Below, piece by piece: positions 9,169-16,067 of a stretch of 64,000 nt of DNA (positions are counted from its first letter, which is position 1; each line of letters begins with the position of its first letter). Position numbers and translations under genes: made by a program. Origin of the DNA: Spongiibacter thalassae (GTDB taxonomy: Bacteria > Pseudomonadota > Gammaproteobacteria > Pseudomonadales > Spongiibacteraceae). The notes under the pieces were generated by a model. It did not search any database and was not told the DNA's origin. It worked only from the letters and a program-made list of their open reading frames with translations. The DNA lies in assembly GCF_012272835.1 (NCBI RefSeq), contig NZ_JAAWWK010000003.1, forward strand, positions 186,001 through 250,000, read 5' to 3'.

Positions 9169-9482
9169 TGAAGCAATTTGACCTGTACGAGAATCCAGAT
9201 TCCGATAGCCGCTCAACATACCCTTTCTTCGTAGATGTGCAAACCGACCTACTTGATGATCTCAACAGTCGTGTCGTTATACCGATTTCTCCGGTACAGG
9301 ATGCAAAAACATTTCCCAAAAACCTGTGCCCAATTGTAGAGATTGGAAACGAAAAATACGCCCTTCTTACCCATCAAATTACGACAGTGTCTGCCTCATT
9401 TCTCACTCGAAAAGAGGGCTCATTGCTACTTAATCGAACAGACATTATTTCAGCGCTCGATTTTCTTCTGACGGGCATTTAA
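9168..9482 (+). CDS. ccdB: CcdB-family gyrase toxin
   Basis: 104 residues, full length for CcdB (about 101 in plasmid F). It begins MKQFDLYENP and contains YPFFVDVQTDLLDDL, RVVIPI and the C-terminal ALDFLLTGI; in the family the last residues (W/F-G-I) poison DNA gyrase, trapping it on cut DNA. Here the tail ends LLTGI, so the usual Trp is absent while the terminal Gly-Ile is kept. The stop TAA (9480-9482) lies inside the core box of the following attC, a cassette hallmark. Confidence 0.92.
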   Translation: MKQFDLYENPDSDSRSTYPFFVDVQTDLLDDLNSRVVIPISPVQDAKTFPKNLCPIVEIGNEKYALLTHQITTVSASFLTRKEGSLLLNRTDIISALDFLLTGI

Positions 9483-9560
9483 CGCCGCCAACACGCGAAG
9501 CTTTGCAGTGGAGCCGAAGGCGCAACGAAACAGCTGTCGCAGTGCTTGGCCTCGTTAGGG
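9477..9560. other. attC recombination site (cassettes 7/8)
   Basis: 84 bp, from ATTTAAC (9477-9483, perfect RYYYAAC box) to GTTAGGG (9554-9560, one mismatch to GTTRRRY). The inner arms are partly complementary (ACGCC near the left, GGCCTCGT near the right), and the middle is an imperfect hairpin. It separates the ccdAB cassette from the yefM/yoeB cassette. The position after ccdB and the overlap with its stop codon support the call. Confidence 0.8.
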
Positions 9561-9575
9561 CATTTGGTATATAGT

Positions 9576-9594
9576 TGTACGGCATTTCCGTACA
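9576..9594 (+). promoter_or_regulatory. Putative YefM/YoeB operator
   Basis: Perfect inverted repeat TGTACGG-cattt-CCGTACA, 13 bp before the antitoxin start. YefM-YoeB complexes repress their own operon through TGTACA-type palindromes, so this fits autoregulation. A TATATAG-like -10 sequence lies immediately upstream (about 9568-9574). Confidence 0.6.
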
Positions 9595-9607
9595 CAAAGG
9601 TGGCCGT

Positions 9608-9880
9608 ATGGACACAATCAGCGTAAACAAATTTAGAGACAACCTTAAAAGCGTTGTAGAACAAGTAGTTAGCAGGCATGAACCGCTCAAAGTGACTCGG
9701 CGAGCCGGTGAGGCTTTTGTTGTAATGAGCGCCGACGACTGGGAGCGAGAGCAGGAAACCCTGCACGTACTCCAAAGTAAGAGCCTCATGCAACAAATTG
9801 CCGATTCCCTTGAAACCCATACCCGTGGGCAAGGCTACAAACCGACTGAAGAGCAGATGAATGAGATCACTGGTATTTGA
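9608..9880 (+). CDS. yefM: YefM/Phd-family antitoxin
   Basis: 90 residues from the ATG at 9608, directly after the operator palindrome. It starts MDTISVNKFRDNLKSVVEQV, the Phd/YefM DNA-binding fold, and has the conserved KVTRRAGEAFVVMSADDWE segment. The C-terminal half is the toxin-binding tail. It overlaps the toxin gene by 20 bp, so the two are translated together. Part of a cassette read on the plus strand. Confidence 0.92.
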   Translation: MDTISVNKFRDNLKSVVEQVVSRHEPLKVTRRAGEAFVVMSADDWEREQETLHVLQSKSLMQQIADSLETHTRGQGYKPTEEQMNEITGI

Positions 9881-10133
9881 GGGCAATACCTGGGAAGCGT
9901 ATGAAAGCATGCGCGACAAGGACAAGAGGCTGCACAAGGCGTTCTGTAAATTACTCAAGGAAATGCTCAGATCTGATGATCCTTCATCCGGCCTCGGCAA
10001 GCCTGAACCACTCAAGCACAATCTCTCGGGCCTTTGGTCAAAACGAATCTCGCAGAAAGACCGTTTGATATATCGTTTCGATGATAAGTCCATTTATATC
10101 TTCGCTATTGGTGGGCACTACGATCAGCCCTAA
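9861..10133 (+). CDS. yoeB: YoeB-family mRNA interferase toxin
   Basis: 90 residues. It resembles Txe/YoeB along its length: F-x-W-E-Y-like start (GNTWEAYESM), GKPEPLKHNLSGLWSKRIS, and the C-terminal DRLIYRF...IFAIGGHYDQ. The family cleaves mRNA in the ribosomal A site; the catalytic Glu, Arg and His/Tyr positions (E in KPEPLK, R in SKRIS, H-Y at the end) are all present. The stop TAA lies in the box of the next attC. Confidence 0.93.
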   Translation: MRSLVFEGNTWEAYESMRDKDKRLHKAFCKLLKEMLRSDDPSSGLGKPEPLKHNLSGLWSKRISQKDRLIYRFDDKSIYIFAIGGHYDQP

Positions 10134-10208
10134 CGCCCGCTTAAAAGGCGCGCGTTTTTTGCGCGTCCGGTGGAGCGAAGCAGATCGCGCTGCCTGGTCT
10201 TGTTATCC
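10128..10208. other. attC recombination site (cassettes 6/7)
   Basis: 81 bp between CCCTAAC (10128-10134) and GTTATCC (10202-10208). The core holds a GC-rich hairpin (GGCGCGCGTTTTTTGCGCGTCC). Uniquely, both flanking genes end inside it: the plus-strand yoeB stop at its left edge and the minus-strand DUF2200 stop at its right edge, so one of the two cassettes must be in reverse orientation. Confidence 0.8.
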
Positions 10209-10481
10209 GCAGTTGCTCGAACTTCGGTAGCCACAAATTGAGCCGGTGATCAGACTTGTATTCGGATTGATCGTGGCCTCAGAAAAGAATTGTTCAAAAG
10301 TAGCCTGAATTTCAATCAGACGTTTCAAATCTTTCGCTTCGAAACCAGTTAGCCATGCAATGACTTGATGTAGTTCTTCTACGGTTCGCCCCTTCTTCTC
10401 AACCTTCGCAACATAGCGTGGATAGACAGAGGAAAACGTCATCTTCGCGATTCGCTCGTCGTGTTCTTTGGTTGTCTTCAT
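10203..10481 (-). CDS. DUF2200 protein lacking its C-terminus
   Basis: 92 residues. From MKTTKEHDERIAKMTF through KVEKKGRTVEELHQVIAWLTGF to NTSLITGSICGYR it follows the DUF2200 family closely. As I remember the family, its members are around 115-120 residues and continue after GYR; here the frame ends six residues later (SSSNCG, then TAA) exactly at the attC box. The missing part was probably lost when the cassette formed. The function of DUF2200 is unknown. A GGAGG ribosome site is present upstream. Canonical cassette orientation (away from intI). Confidence 0.85.
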   Translation of the reverse strand: MKTTKEHDERIAKMTFSSVYPRYVAKVEKKGRTVEELHQVIAWLTGFEAKDLKRLIEIQATFEQFFSEATINPNTSLITGSICGYRSSSNCG

Positions 10482-10537
10482 AGGAGGGATCCTGCTCGTT
10501 TAGAAATGAGTAAGTTCCATGGTTTAGAATTCAATAT

Positions 10538-10636
10538 GGATAACGCCTGAGCTCAGCGGCGTTTGAGGCGACGCCCGTTTTTGCGGTAGCAAAATTGGGT
10601 GGCGGGTCAAACGTCCGCTGCAGCGATTTGTTGGGC
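10538..10636. other. attC recombination site (cassettes 5/6)
   Basis: 99 bp from GGATAAC (10538-10544) to a perfect GTTGGGC box (10630-10636). The inside shows imperfect complementarity, e.g. GACGCCCGTTTTTGCGG against CAAAATTGGGTGGCGGGTC. It bounds the TetR/Rieske cassette on the left. Confidence 0.8.
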
Positions 10637-10687
10637 GGCAACACGCCAACACTTACGCCGATTTTCCGGTTATTAAAAAACCAAGCT

Positions 10688-11269
10688 TCAAGTGTCCACC
10701 CCGCCCATAGCCAGTTTTCGAAGACGTTCTGGAAAGCATTCCTGCATGTCTTCAACATGCTCAACAGAGTACATATTTTCGAGCGTGGCGGTCGAAACAG
10801 CAAAATAATTGATTGCTCCCAACACTTGATAGACATGAGTAAAAATTGACGCCTCATCCTCTTCTTGCCAGTTTGGATCGCGACGCAACAGGTCGGCCAA
10901 TCCATCCAAGAACGGTTTGAGATACCAGGTTCCTGCTTGGGCCGCACGACGGCGGTTGTCCAGGAGTTCACGCATGAGAAGGAGCGTGTCTTCCCGATGT
11001 TGCAGTGTTCGCAGATAAATGCGGGAAACCGCATCGGCAAATGCACTTGCTGATTCAACCTCAGTCGGCTGTATAGCCTCCGTCATTAATCGCTCGGAGA
11101 TCGCAACAAGCACGGCGCCATAGAGCTTCTCTTTAGTCCCGAAGTGATGAATCAGCGCCTGCTTGGTGAGGTCCAACTCCCGTGCGATCTGATCCATGCT
11201 CGCACCATAAAACCCTCTCTCGGCAAAGAGCCTCAAGGCGGCGGCGAGAATCCTCTGACGCGTTTCCAT
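10688..11269 (-). CDS. TetR-family transcriptional regulator
   Basis: 193 residues from the ATG at 11269 (METRQRILAAALRLFAERG), the usual TetR start; an upstream in-frame start would add 20 residues but would extend into the operator region. The helix-turn-helix is at about residues 20-50 (ASMDQIARELDLTKQALIHHF, with GTKEKLY after it). The C-terminal domain, which would bind an effector, shows no recognisable specificity. It is divergent from the Rieske oxygenase gene, with two palindromes in the shared region, so it most likely represses the oxygenase gene and itself. Carried in the same integron cassette. Confidence 0.9.
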   Translation of the reverse strand: METRQRILAAALRLFAERGFYGASMDQIARELDLTKQALIHHFGTKEKLYGAVLVAISERLMTEAIQPTEVESASAFADAVSRIYLRTLQHREDTLLLMRELLDNRRRAAQAGTWYLKPFLDGLADLLRRDPNWQEEDEASIFTHVYQVLGAINYFAVSTATLENMYSVEHVEDMQECFPERLRKLAMGGVDT

Positions 11270-11303
11270 AGCTTGTCCTGTTCTGGTTCGCAACCAGTAT
11301 AAC

Positions 11304-11353
11304 TTGACACTTACCATAAGGTAAGCCAAAATCGTTCCCTACCACTTGGTAAG
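11304..11353 (+). promoter_or_regulatory. Promoter and twin TetR operators of the Rieske gene
   Basis: A perfect -35 box, TTGACA (11304-11309), then a 17-bp spacer and CAAAAT (11327-11332) as -10. The spacer carries the palindrome CTTACC-ATAA-GGTAAG (11310-11325). A second palindrome, TACC-ACTT-GGTA, lies at 11340-11351 beside the ribosome site, with its centre 28 bp from the first. Both half-sites are CTTACC/GGTAAG type, as expected for two TetR dimers blocking RNA polymerase. Confidence 0.75.
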
Positions 11354-11362
11354 GAGAGAGCC

Positions 11363-12502
11363 ATGCGCCGTGATGAAGAAGTGATCCTGCTCGAGGAGCT
11401 CGTAGGATTAAAGAAGGAAAAGCAGCTTTTCCTGGACGATGCACCGACCAGTAATCCAGTCGACGACTACACAGATGCGACACGCTTCACCACCGAAATG
11501 AGGCAGATTTTTGATCGCATGCCTTTGATCATCGCCCATGCCAGTGAACTCGATGGCCCCAACAGCTTTCTTCGGCGCACGGTAAATCAGCGACCACTGT
11601 TACTACTTCGAGGGGATGACAATGAGGTTCGGGGATTTATCAATGTTTGTCGCCACCGGGGAACGCGCCTTGTGAATGATGAAAGTGGCTGCAAGCGGCG
11701 ACATTCTTGCCCTTACCACGCCTGGACCTGGGATAGCCGCGGACAGTTTGTGAATGGCCCACATTTTGACGCAGGGTTTCCGGGCGTGAACAAGGAAGAT
11801 CTCAACTTGAAACCCGTTCCAATAGTCGTGCGACATGGTTTCATCTGGCTGTTGCCAGAGCATGGTCGGCAGAACATTGAAGAGTACTTGGGTGAATTCG
11901 ACTCGGCCTTGGCCTGGGCCGGAACCGAGCGACTCGTGGCGCATCAGTCAGACGTGCAATTGCGACACTGTAACTGGAAAATATTGGTAGAAGGCGGCAT
12001 CGAGGCTTATCACTTTCGCGTCGCACACCGAAACACTATCGCGCCGCTGTTCAACGACAATCTTTCCAGTTATCAGTGCCTCGGGCCACATATGCGATCC
12101 GTGTTACCACGAGCATCAATCTCAGAGCTGCAAGAACAGCCTCGTGAGCAATGGAATATTCGGGAGCGTGCCAATATCTTGTTGAATGTGTTCCCTAGCA
12201 GTTCACTGTTGGTACAGTCTGATCACGTGATCTGGATCGGGATTAGCGCGCTAGCCGCCGATCGCAGCGAAGTACGAATGATGACGCTTAAACCGGCTGA
12301 TTCGAAGCAGACTCAAGACTATTGGGACAAAAACCATCAGCTGACTGTGGCCACGCTCAACGAGGACTTCGATATCGGTGAAAGCATCCAGTCAGGGCTA
12401 CTCAGCGGCGCCAACGACGCCCTGAGATTCGGTCGCTTTGAAGGCGCCCTGAATCGCTTCAATGAGACCGTTCGTTCTCACTTGCACCCGCCAGAAGCCT
12501 AG
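11363..12502 (+). CDS. Rieske-type aromatic ring-hydroxylating oxygenase, alpha subunit
   Basis: 379 residues. The Rieske [2Fe-2S] motif is C-R-H-R-G near residue 95 and CPYHAW about 20 residues later. The mononuclear iron site is seen in EAYHFRVAH (two His) with a candidate Asp in ANDALRFGRF near the end. This is the catalytic subunit of multi-component oxygenases that add oxygen to aromatic or steroid-like rings; no ferredoxin, reductase or beta subunit is encoded nearby, so electron transfer must come from elsewhere. Substrate unknown. AAGGAGAG precedes the start. An unusual payload for an integron cassette. Confidence 0.9.
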   Translation: MRRDEEVILLEELVGLKKEKQLFLDDAPTSNPVDDYTDATRFTTEMRQIFDRMPLIIAHASELDGPNSFLRRTVNQRPLLLLRGDDNEVRGFINVCRHRGTRLVNDESGCKRRHSCPYHAWTWDSRGQFVNGPHFDAGFPGVNKEDLNLKPVPIVVRHGFIWLLPEHGRQNIEEYLGEFDSALAWAGTERLVAHQSDVQLRHCNWKILVEGGIEAYHFRVAHRNTIAPLFNDNLSSYQCLGPHMRSVLPRASISELQEQPREQWNIRERANILLNVFPSSSLLVQSDHVIWIGISALAADRSEVRMMTLKPADSKQTQDYWDKNHQLTVATLNEDFDIGESIQSGLLSGANDALRFGRFEGALNRFNETVRSHLHPPEA

Positions 12503-12542
12503 CGACAAATAGCTTTTCGGTTTGCAGGTAATCTCACTTGCC

Positions 12543-12635
12543 GCCCAACGCCATGCGGCAGGGGCAGGCAAAAAAGCGCAGCGTTTTGACTGTCCCGCCG
12601 CGCTTTTCAGCGGCAACTGCCCGCCATTGTTAGTG
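12543..12635. other. attC recombination site (cassettes 4/5)
   Basis: 93 bp from a perfect GCCCAAC box (12543-12549) to GTTAGTG (12629-12635). The arms GCCATGCGGCAGGGGCAG and CGGCAACTGCCCGCC pair well, with a further GCGC-rich inner stem. It bounds the TetR/Rieske cassette on the right and includes the stop codon of the next minus-strand gene. Confidence 0.85.
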
Positions 12636-12950
12636 ATTGATAACCGCATATGCGATTACTCCTATCGCACATAGAACAATAAGTATTCCTGATGCCGCCG
12701 CCCATGATCTTGCAAATGTCTCTGGCTCTCCAGCTTCGATTGTCGCAAGACCGAATTGAAATCGTCGCCCCGAAAGAAACCCAAAGATCACAGACAATCC
12801 GAAAGCTAGAAACGCTACCCCCAACTCAAGTGGCGTATTCGACCAAAATGACCAGTTTGTAACACCCGATGACCGTAAAAATGACAGGCCCATTATCAGG
12901 AAAAAAGCTGCTAAAAATGCACCGTAGAGCTTATGGAATGCGCCCTTCAT
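12630..12950 (-). CDS. Small integral membrane protein (cassette gene)
   Basis: 106 residues from the ATG at 12950; a GTG in the same frame at 12974 would lie inside the attC, so the ATG is preferred. Three predicted membrane helices: FLAAFFLIMGLSFL, LGVAFLAFGLSVIFGFL and ASGILIVLCAIGVIAYAV. No family recognised. The start codon is only a few bases from the recombination core (no clear ribosome site), and the stop TAA overlaps the downstream attC box, so it fills its cassette completely. Function unknown. Confidence 0.75.
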   Translation of the reverse strand: MKGAFHKLYGAFLAAFFLIMGLSFLRSSGVTNWSFWSNTPLELGVAFLAFGLSVIFGFLSGRRFQFGLATIEAGEPETFARSWAAASGILIVLCAIGVIAYAVINH

Positions 12951-12956
12951 GGAGAT

Positions 12957-13054
12957 CACTAACGCCTCAAACACCGGCTTGGTGAAGTTGGCGGCTTTTT
13001 TGGAACAAAAAAGGTGACAGCTTTACCAAGTCCGAGTGCTTTGATTTGTTATAG
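12957..13054. other. attC recombination site (cassettes 3/4)
   Basis: 98 bp from CACTAAC (12957-12963) to GTTATAG (13048-13054). Strong internal pairing: ACCGGCTTGGTGAAG against CTTTACCAAGTCCG, with an inner GGCTTTTTTGG/CAAAAAAGG part. Its right end abuts the stop of the yoeB gene at 13058. Confidence 0.8.
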
Positions 13055-13057
13055 CTT

Positions 13058-13324
13058 TTACTCATAGTGAGTCCACAGCCGAACAATTTTGACCGCTTTA
13101 TCCTCTTCTAACACTTGGTAAACCAATCGATGTTGGATATTTATTCTTCGGGAGTATGCACCCGCCAAGTCACCAATTAGCTTTTCATAGGGCGGCGGCT
13201 TTTGATAAGGATCTTGCTCGATAAGTTGCAGCAATTCTTGAGCTTTATTTTTAAGCCCTGATGAGGCGAGTTTGCGAGCATCTTTTTGAGCCTGCTTGGT
13301 GTAGTAGAGCTTCCAGGTCACCAA
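13058..13324 (-). CDS. yoeB: YoeB/Txe-family toxin
   Basis: 88 residues. The segment KLYYTKQAQKDARKLASSGLK, KPPPYEKLIGDLAGAYSRRIN, HRLVYQV and the end IVRLWTHYE match the Txe/YoeB ribosome-dependent RNase family. It overlaps the antitoxin gene by 7 bp. Clearly different from the other YoeB in the array (9861), so the two pairs are separate acquisitions rather than copies. Orientation is canonical, away from intI. Confidence 0.9.
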   Translation of the reverse strand: MVTWKLYYTKQAQKDARKLASSGLKNKAQELLQLIEQDPYQKPPPYEKLIGDLAGAYSRRINIQHRLVYQVLEEDKAVKIVRLWTHYE

Positions 13325-13560
13325 TCAAGCTCCTGATTGCACTCGTCGAGCCCAGCGTCCATTCCTTCACGGATGGACTCCCGCATACCAGGCACAGCCA
13401 GCAAGTTCAGAGTTTCGCTTATGGCGTTCCAGTCCTCTTCTGCCAGAAGGACTGCATTCCCCCTTTTCCCTGTAATAACAATAGGTTGATGGCTGGAAGA
13501 TGCCTCGTCAATCAAGGCATAGAGCTTAGTGCGGGCTTCTGTAGCGTTAAGTGTGGTCAT
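13318..13560 (-). CDS. yefM: YefM/Phd-family antitoxin
   Basis: 80 residues. N-terminal MTTLNATEARTKLYALIDEA and HQPIVITGKRGNAVLLAEEDW are typical of the Phd/YefM fold. The C-terminal tail (MREGIREG-like, GLDECNQELDW) would bind the toxin. A good ribosome site, GGAGGT, stands 7 bp before the start, and the palindromic operator is just upstream. Confidence 0.92.
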   Translation of the reverse strand: MTTLNATEARTKLYALIDEASSSHQPIVITGKRGNAVLLAEEDWNAISETLNLLAVPGMRESIREGMDAGLDECNQELDW

Positions 13561-13582
13561 AAGTCACCTCCAAATAACAAAG

Positions 13583-13600
13583 CGTACGCCTAAGCGTACG
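13583..13600 (-). promoter_or_regulatory. Putative operator of the second YefM/YoeB pair
   Basis: Two copies of CGTACG separated by 6 bp, 23-40 bp before the antitoxin start; each copy is itself a palindrome. The spacing (hexamer, 6 bp, hexamer) resembles the paired TGTACA boxes bound by YefM-YoeB. Confidence 0.55.
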
Positions 13601-13617
13601 TCATGTCAACCAGCAGG

Positions 13618-13689
13618 CTATAACGCCCGCAACACTGGACAATTTGGAGCGTAGCGGAAAATTGTTCCGCGTGCTTGCGTTTGTTAAGC
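13618..13689. other. attC recombination site (cassettes 2/3)
   Basis: 72 bp from CTATAAC (13618-13624) to a perfect GTTAAGC box (13683-13689). The arms include GGACAATTTGGAGCG/GGAAAATTGTTCCGC. Its right box contains the stop codon of the membrane nuclease-like gene. Confidence 0.85.
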
Positions 13690-14580
13690 ATGGATTGCCA
13701 GCCTTTCTTGAAGAGCTTGATCATCAATACTCATAAGCTCCTGTTTCGTAATAATGCAAACTAAATCTTTTCCTTTTCGGCCTTCAGTTTCTCCAGACAG
13801 CCGATTTATTAACTGATTGTACTTTTCTTCATTGTAAGCCTCCGAATCAATAACTATGAGGAGAAGTGTATTAGGCAGTCTGTTTGTCACCTGAGAATAT
13901 ACGCTCTTTGCATATATATTTTTCAAATATACTTCGCGAAGCCAGCCGAAGTTAAACCCCTTCCTTATATATTTAACTTCAACAATATAGTCCTTGGTTA
14001 ACATGGCCTTACCACGAAGCAATATATCCAATTCAACGTTCGCCACCATTTTGTTGTGACTAACGTCAAACTTATTCCCATACACCTTTGATAACTTGCC
14101 GTAGACAAGCTCTTCCACTTTTGAGTATTGCGATCTAAACGAAGTAACAATGTAGGAATCAGAATTTCCGGACTCTGCGACCTGAAGACTCTCGTATTCT
14201 GATGTTTCTTTCTCTTCTATTTCATCTTTGGTTGCATCGCGAAGTGATTGCTTCTTTATTTGGACATCGAGCCTTGTTTGCTCGTCAAGATGAAGCTGGT
14301 TTTTCCTCCAGTTTTTCAGGCCAAGGAAGATGAATATCATTCCTACAGTAGAACCGATAGAGGAGAACCATGGAATAAAGCTAACGATAAACGAAACTGC
14401 GTACTGCCGTTTAATTACCACCGCCTTAGCCACATCTGACAGTGCGTTTATCTCTGACTCTGGTCGAAATAGATCGAAAGGCTCCCTAAGAAACATCCAA
14501 GGAGCCAAAATAGATAGGGTTATCAATACTACACCCAGAGATACTATGAATTTATATAGATCTCCAAATTCAAACTTCAT
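13684..14580 (-). CDS. Membrane protein with PD-(D/E)xK nuclease-like domain (cassette gene)
   Basis: 298 residues. Two membrane helices at about 11-30 and 62-87, then a charged coiled region (90-135, KNQLHLDEQ... IEEKETSEYE) and a cytoplasmic domain from about 145. That domain has E156/E157 on a helix (SKVEELVYGKL), D185 in ANVELDILL and E201-x-K203 in DYIVEVKYI, the order and spacing of a PD-(D/E)xK fold. No known family was recognised; the nuclease call rests on this motif. AT-rich compared with the core genome. Ribosome site AAGGAG 11 bp before the start. Sits beside the TIR-like cassette; a role in phage defence is possible but unproven. Confidence 0.6.
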   Translation of the reverse strand: MKFEFGDLYKFIVSLGVVLITLSILAPWMFLREPFDLFRPESEINALSDVAKAVVIKRQYAVSFIVSFIPWFSSIGSTVGMIFIFLGLKNWRKNQLHLDEQTRLDVQIKKQSLRDATKDEIEEKETSEYESLQVAESGNSDSYIVTSFRSQYSKVEELVYGKLSKVYGNKFDVSHNKMVANVELDILLRGKAMLTKDYIVEVKYIRKGFNFGWLREVYLKNIYAKSVYSQVTNRLPNTLLLIVIDSEAYNEEKYNQLINRLSGETEGRKGKDLVCIITKQELMSIDDQALQERLAIHA

Positions 14581-14596
14581 CCTCGCTCCTTCTGAT

Positions 14597-14668
14597 GCCT
14601 AACGCCCACAGCTGCGGCAAGTTGCGAGCGCAGCGAGTAATTTGTCCGACAGCCTGCGATTGTTAGAT
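14597..14668. other. attC recombination site (cassettes 1/2)
   Basis: 72 bp with two perfect core boxes, GCCTAAC (14597-14603) and GTTAGAT (14662-14668). Arms such as AGCTGCGGCAAGTTGCGAGCG are partly complementary to the right half. The best preserved attC in the window, nearest to intI. Confidence 0.88.
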
Positions 14669-15787
14669 TTATTTCTCCGTCTTCATTGCATTGATCGCCT
14701 CTAGTAGCTTAATCGTTGCTTCACCATCCATAGACTCGCCTGTGTATCGTACTTCATATAAGCCCTGAAGATTACTTGGAAGCTTCACCCCTTCTTTTAC
14801 TAACAAGATAAATCTCTTCTTGTATAGCGCCATCGCCGCACCAATTTCTATAAGTACATTGGGATTAAGCATCACATGCTCTTTCGCTTCTTTATCTAAT
14901 AACGTCAACTCATCTTCCACATGAATTATTGCCGCGCCACATTCCCTCATGTCGTTCATGACCTTGTCGGGCACAGGTTGGGATACAGATTGCTTTTCTA
15001 CCGAAACTACTGCCTCCATCTCACCGAAACTCAGCAGTTTTTTTATAGGCTCAATAAACGACTTATTCTTACCGTGTGTAACGAATACTTTCTTGCTCAA
15101 ACCCTTATGTTCAGTATTGGCGTCTAGTTTTGCGGGGCTAGGAGCTGGTTCTTCGTCGCGGCTTTCAGCTATATCTTGAACTTCTTCCTCCTCTTCGTAA
15201 TCGGAGTTATCCACCTCCGGTAAAACACTCGCAACAGGACTCTTTGGCGAAGTTAAATTTACATACTTTCGACCTTTAATCTCGGTAATTAGCCCCAAAC
15301 TCTCTGCACCCTCCAGAATCATAGCTAGGACGTCGGAAGCTCGTTCGTTGGGTACTCCCATGCTTATCAATACGTTCTGAGCAATTTGATCCTTTGGAAT
15401 TGGCGAGCCATCATACTTGGAAATGAACTCGCCTATGACTCGCGGTTTTAAAAGAGATTCTCTCTTCGCCTGAATATCTACACCTTCGTCTAAAGGCTGA
15501 AGAATTTTCCTCGCTAGATCAGTAAGCCCAATTTCAGATGAGTTTGGCCCTCCGTCGGTCAAGCCGTATGCAATGGCAGAACCGGTAATCATGCGGAACT
15601 GAGAAGAATTGGGAAGCAATTCCATCGCGGCAGCAACATCGATAGGTTTTGTAGGCTCGCCTGCGTAATTCTCAAAGATCGCAATTGGAACTCTAAGCGC
15701 ATGTTCTAATGAATAGGCAGGAACGTCTGTTTGGCTTAGACGTTTCTTGTTCTTTCTTTTTGGAGAGTTCGCTTTATCTTCTGACAT
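14669..15787 (-). CDS. TIR-like domain protein, probable defence effector (cassette gene)
   Basis: 372 residues. A C-terminal domain at about 232-350 (KKVFVTHGKN, SVEKQSVSQPVPDKVMNDM, AAIIHVEDE, NVLIEIGAAMALYKKRFILL, LPSNLQGLYEVRY) matches the TIR-like nucleotide-binding domain found in CBASS and Pycsar effectors (CAP12-like). E314 in LIEIGAA is at the position of the conserved acidic residue. The first 180 residues look helical, with winged-helix-like character; an acidic linker (about 195-215) joins the two parts. No cyclase or STING gene lies beside it, so how it would be triggered is unknown. In other systems such domains degrade NAD+. First cassette of the array; AAAGGAA ribosome site. 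Confidence 0.72.
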   Translation of the reverse strand: MSEDKANSPKRKNKKRLSQTDVPAYSLEHALRVPIAIFENYAGEPTKPIDVAAAMELLPNSSQFRMITGSAIAYGLTDGGPNSSEIGLTDLARKILQPLDEGVDIQAKRESLLKPRVIGEFISKYDGSPIPKDQIAQNVLISMGVPNERASDVLAMILEGAESLGLITEIKGRKYVNLTSPKSPVASVLPEVDNSDYEEEEEVQDIAESRDEEPAPSPAKLDANTEHKGLSKKVFVTHGKNKSFIEPIKKLLSFGEMEAVVSVEKQSVSQPVPDKVMNDMRECGAAIIHVEDELTLLDKEAKEHVMLNPNVLIEIGAAMALYKKRFILLVKEGVKLPSNLQGLYEVRYTGESMDGEATIKLLEAINAMKTEK

Positions 15788-15822
15788 CTGAAATTCCTTT
15801 TATGATTTTCAATACGCGAAAA

Positions 15823-15829
15823 ATCTAAC
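15823..15829 (-). other. Core recombination site at the head of the array
   Basis: ATCTAAC, which reads GTTAGAT on the minus strand, a perfect GTTRRRY core. It marks the start of the TIR cassette 36 bp before its start codon and is identical to the core at 14662-14668. The IS element begins immediately to its right, so attI (or a further attC) is interrupted here. Confidence 0.7.
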
Positions 15830-15838
15830 AGTTTTTCT

Positions 15839-15851
15839 ATGGACTCTCTCC
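15839..15851. repeat. Left subterminal inverted repeat of the IS
   Basis: ATGGACTCTCTCC, perfect inverse of 17126-17138. Confidence 0.85.
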
Positions 15852-16067
15852 GGTTTGCAACGATAATTTGGCTTTCAAGCAAGCATTAGACTGCGTTTAT
15901 CTATTCGGTCTCTATGAGTCGAGCTCATCGACCAGGATGACATCTGCACGCAAGCGCCTCATTATTATGGCGGTTCTCTCAACCAAAACTGTTATCAGGT
16001 TCCACTCACGTACGGTCGTAGCCGCTTTCCATCCAATTTATCATGCAATCTTTGACGAGTCGTTTCT
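15852..16067 (-). ncRNA. Possible bridge/seek RNA region of the IS
   Basis: About 215 bp of non-coding sequence lie downstream of the transposase stop and inside the inverted repeat. In IS1111-type elements this is the place where the guide (bridge or seek) RNA that pairs with target and donor is encoded. I infer the RNA from position; I did not fold it. Confidence 0.35.

Noticed and set aside
12974-12974. GTG at 12974 as start of the small membrane protein
   Set aside because: It lies within the attC; the ATG at 12950 gives a protein that fits the cassette boundary.
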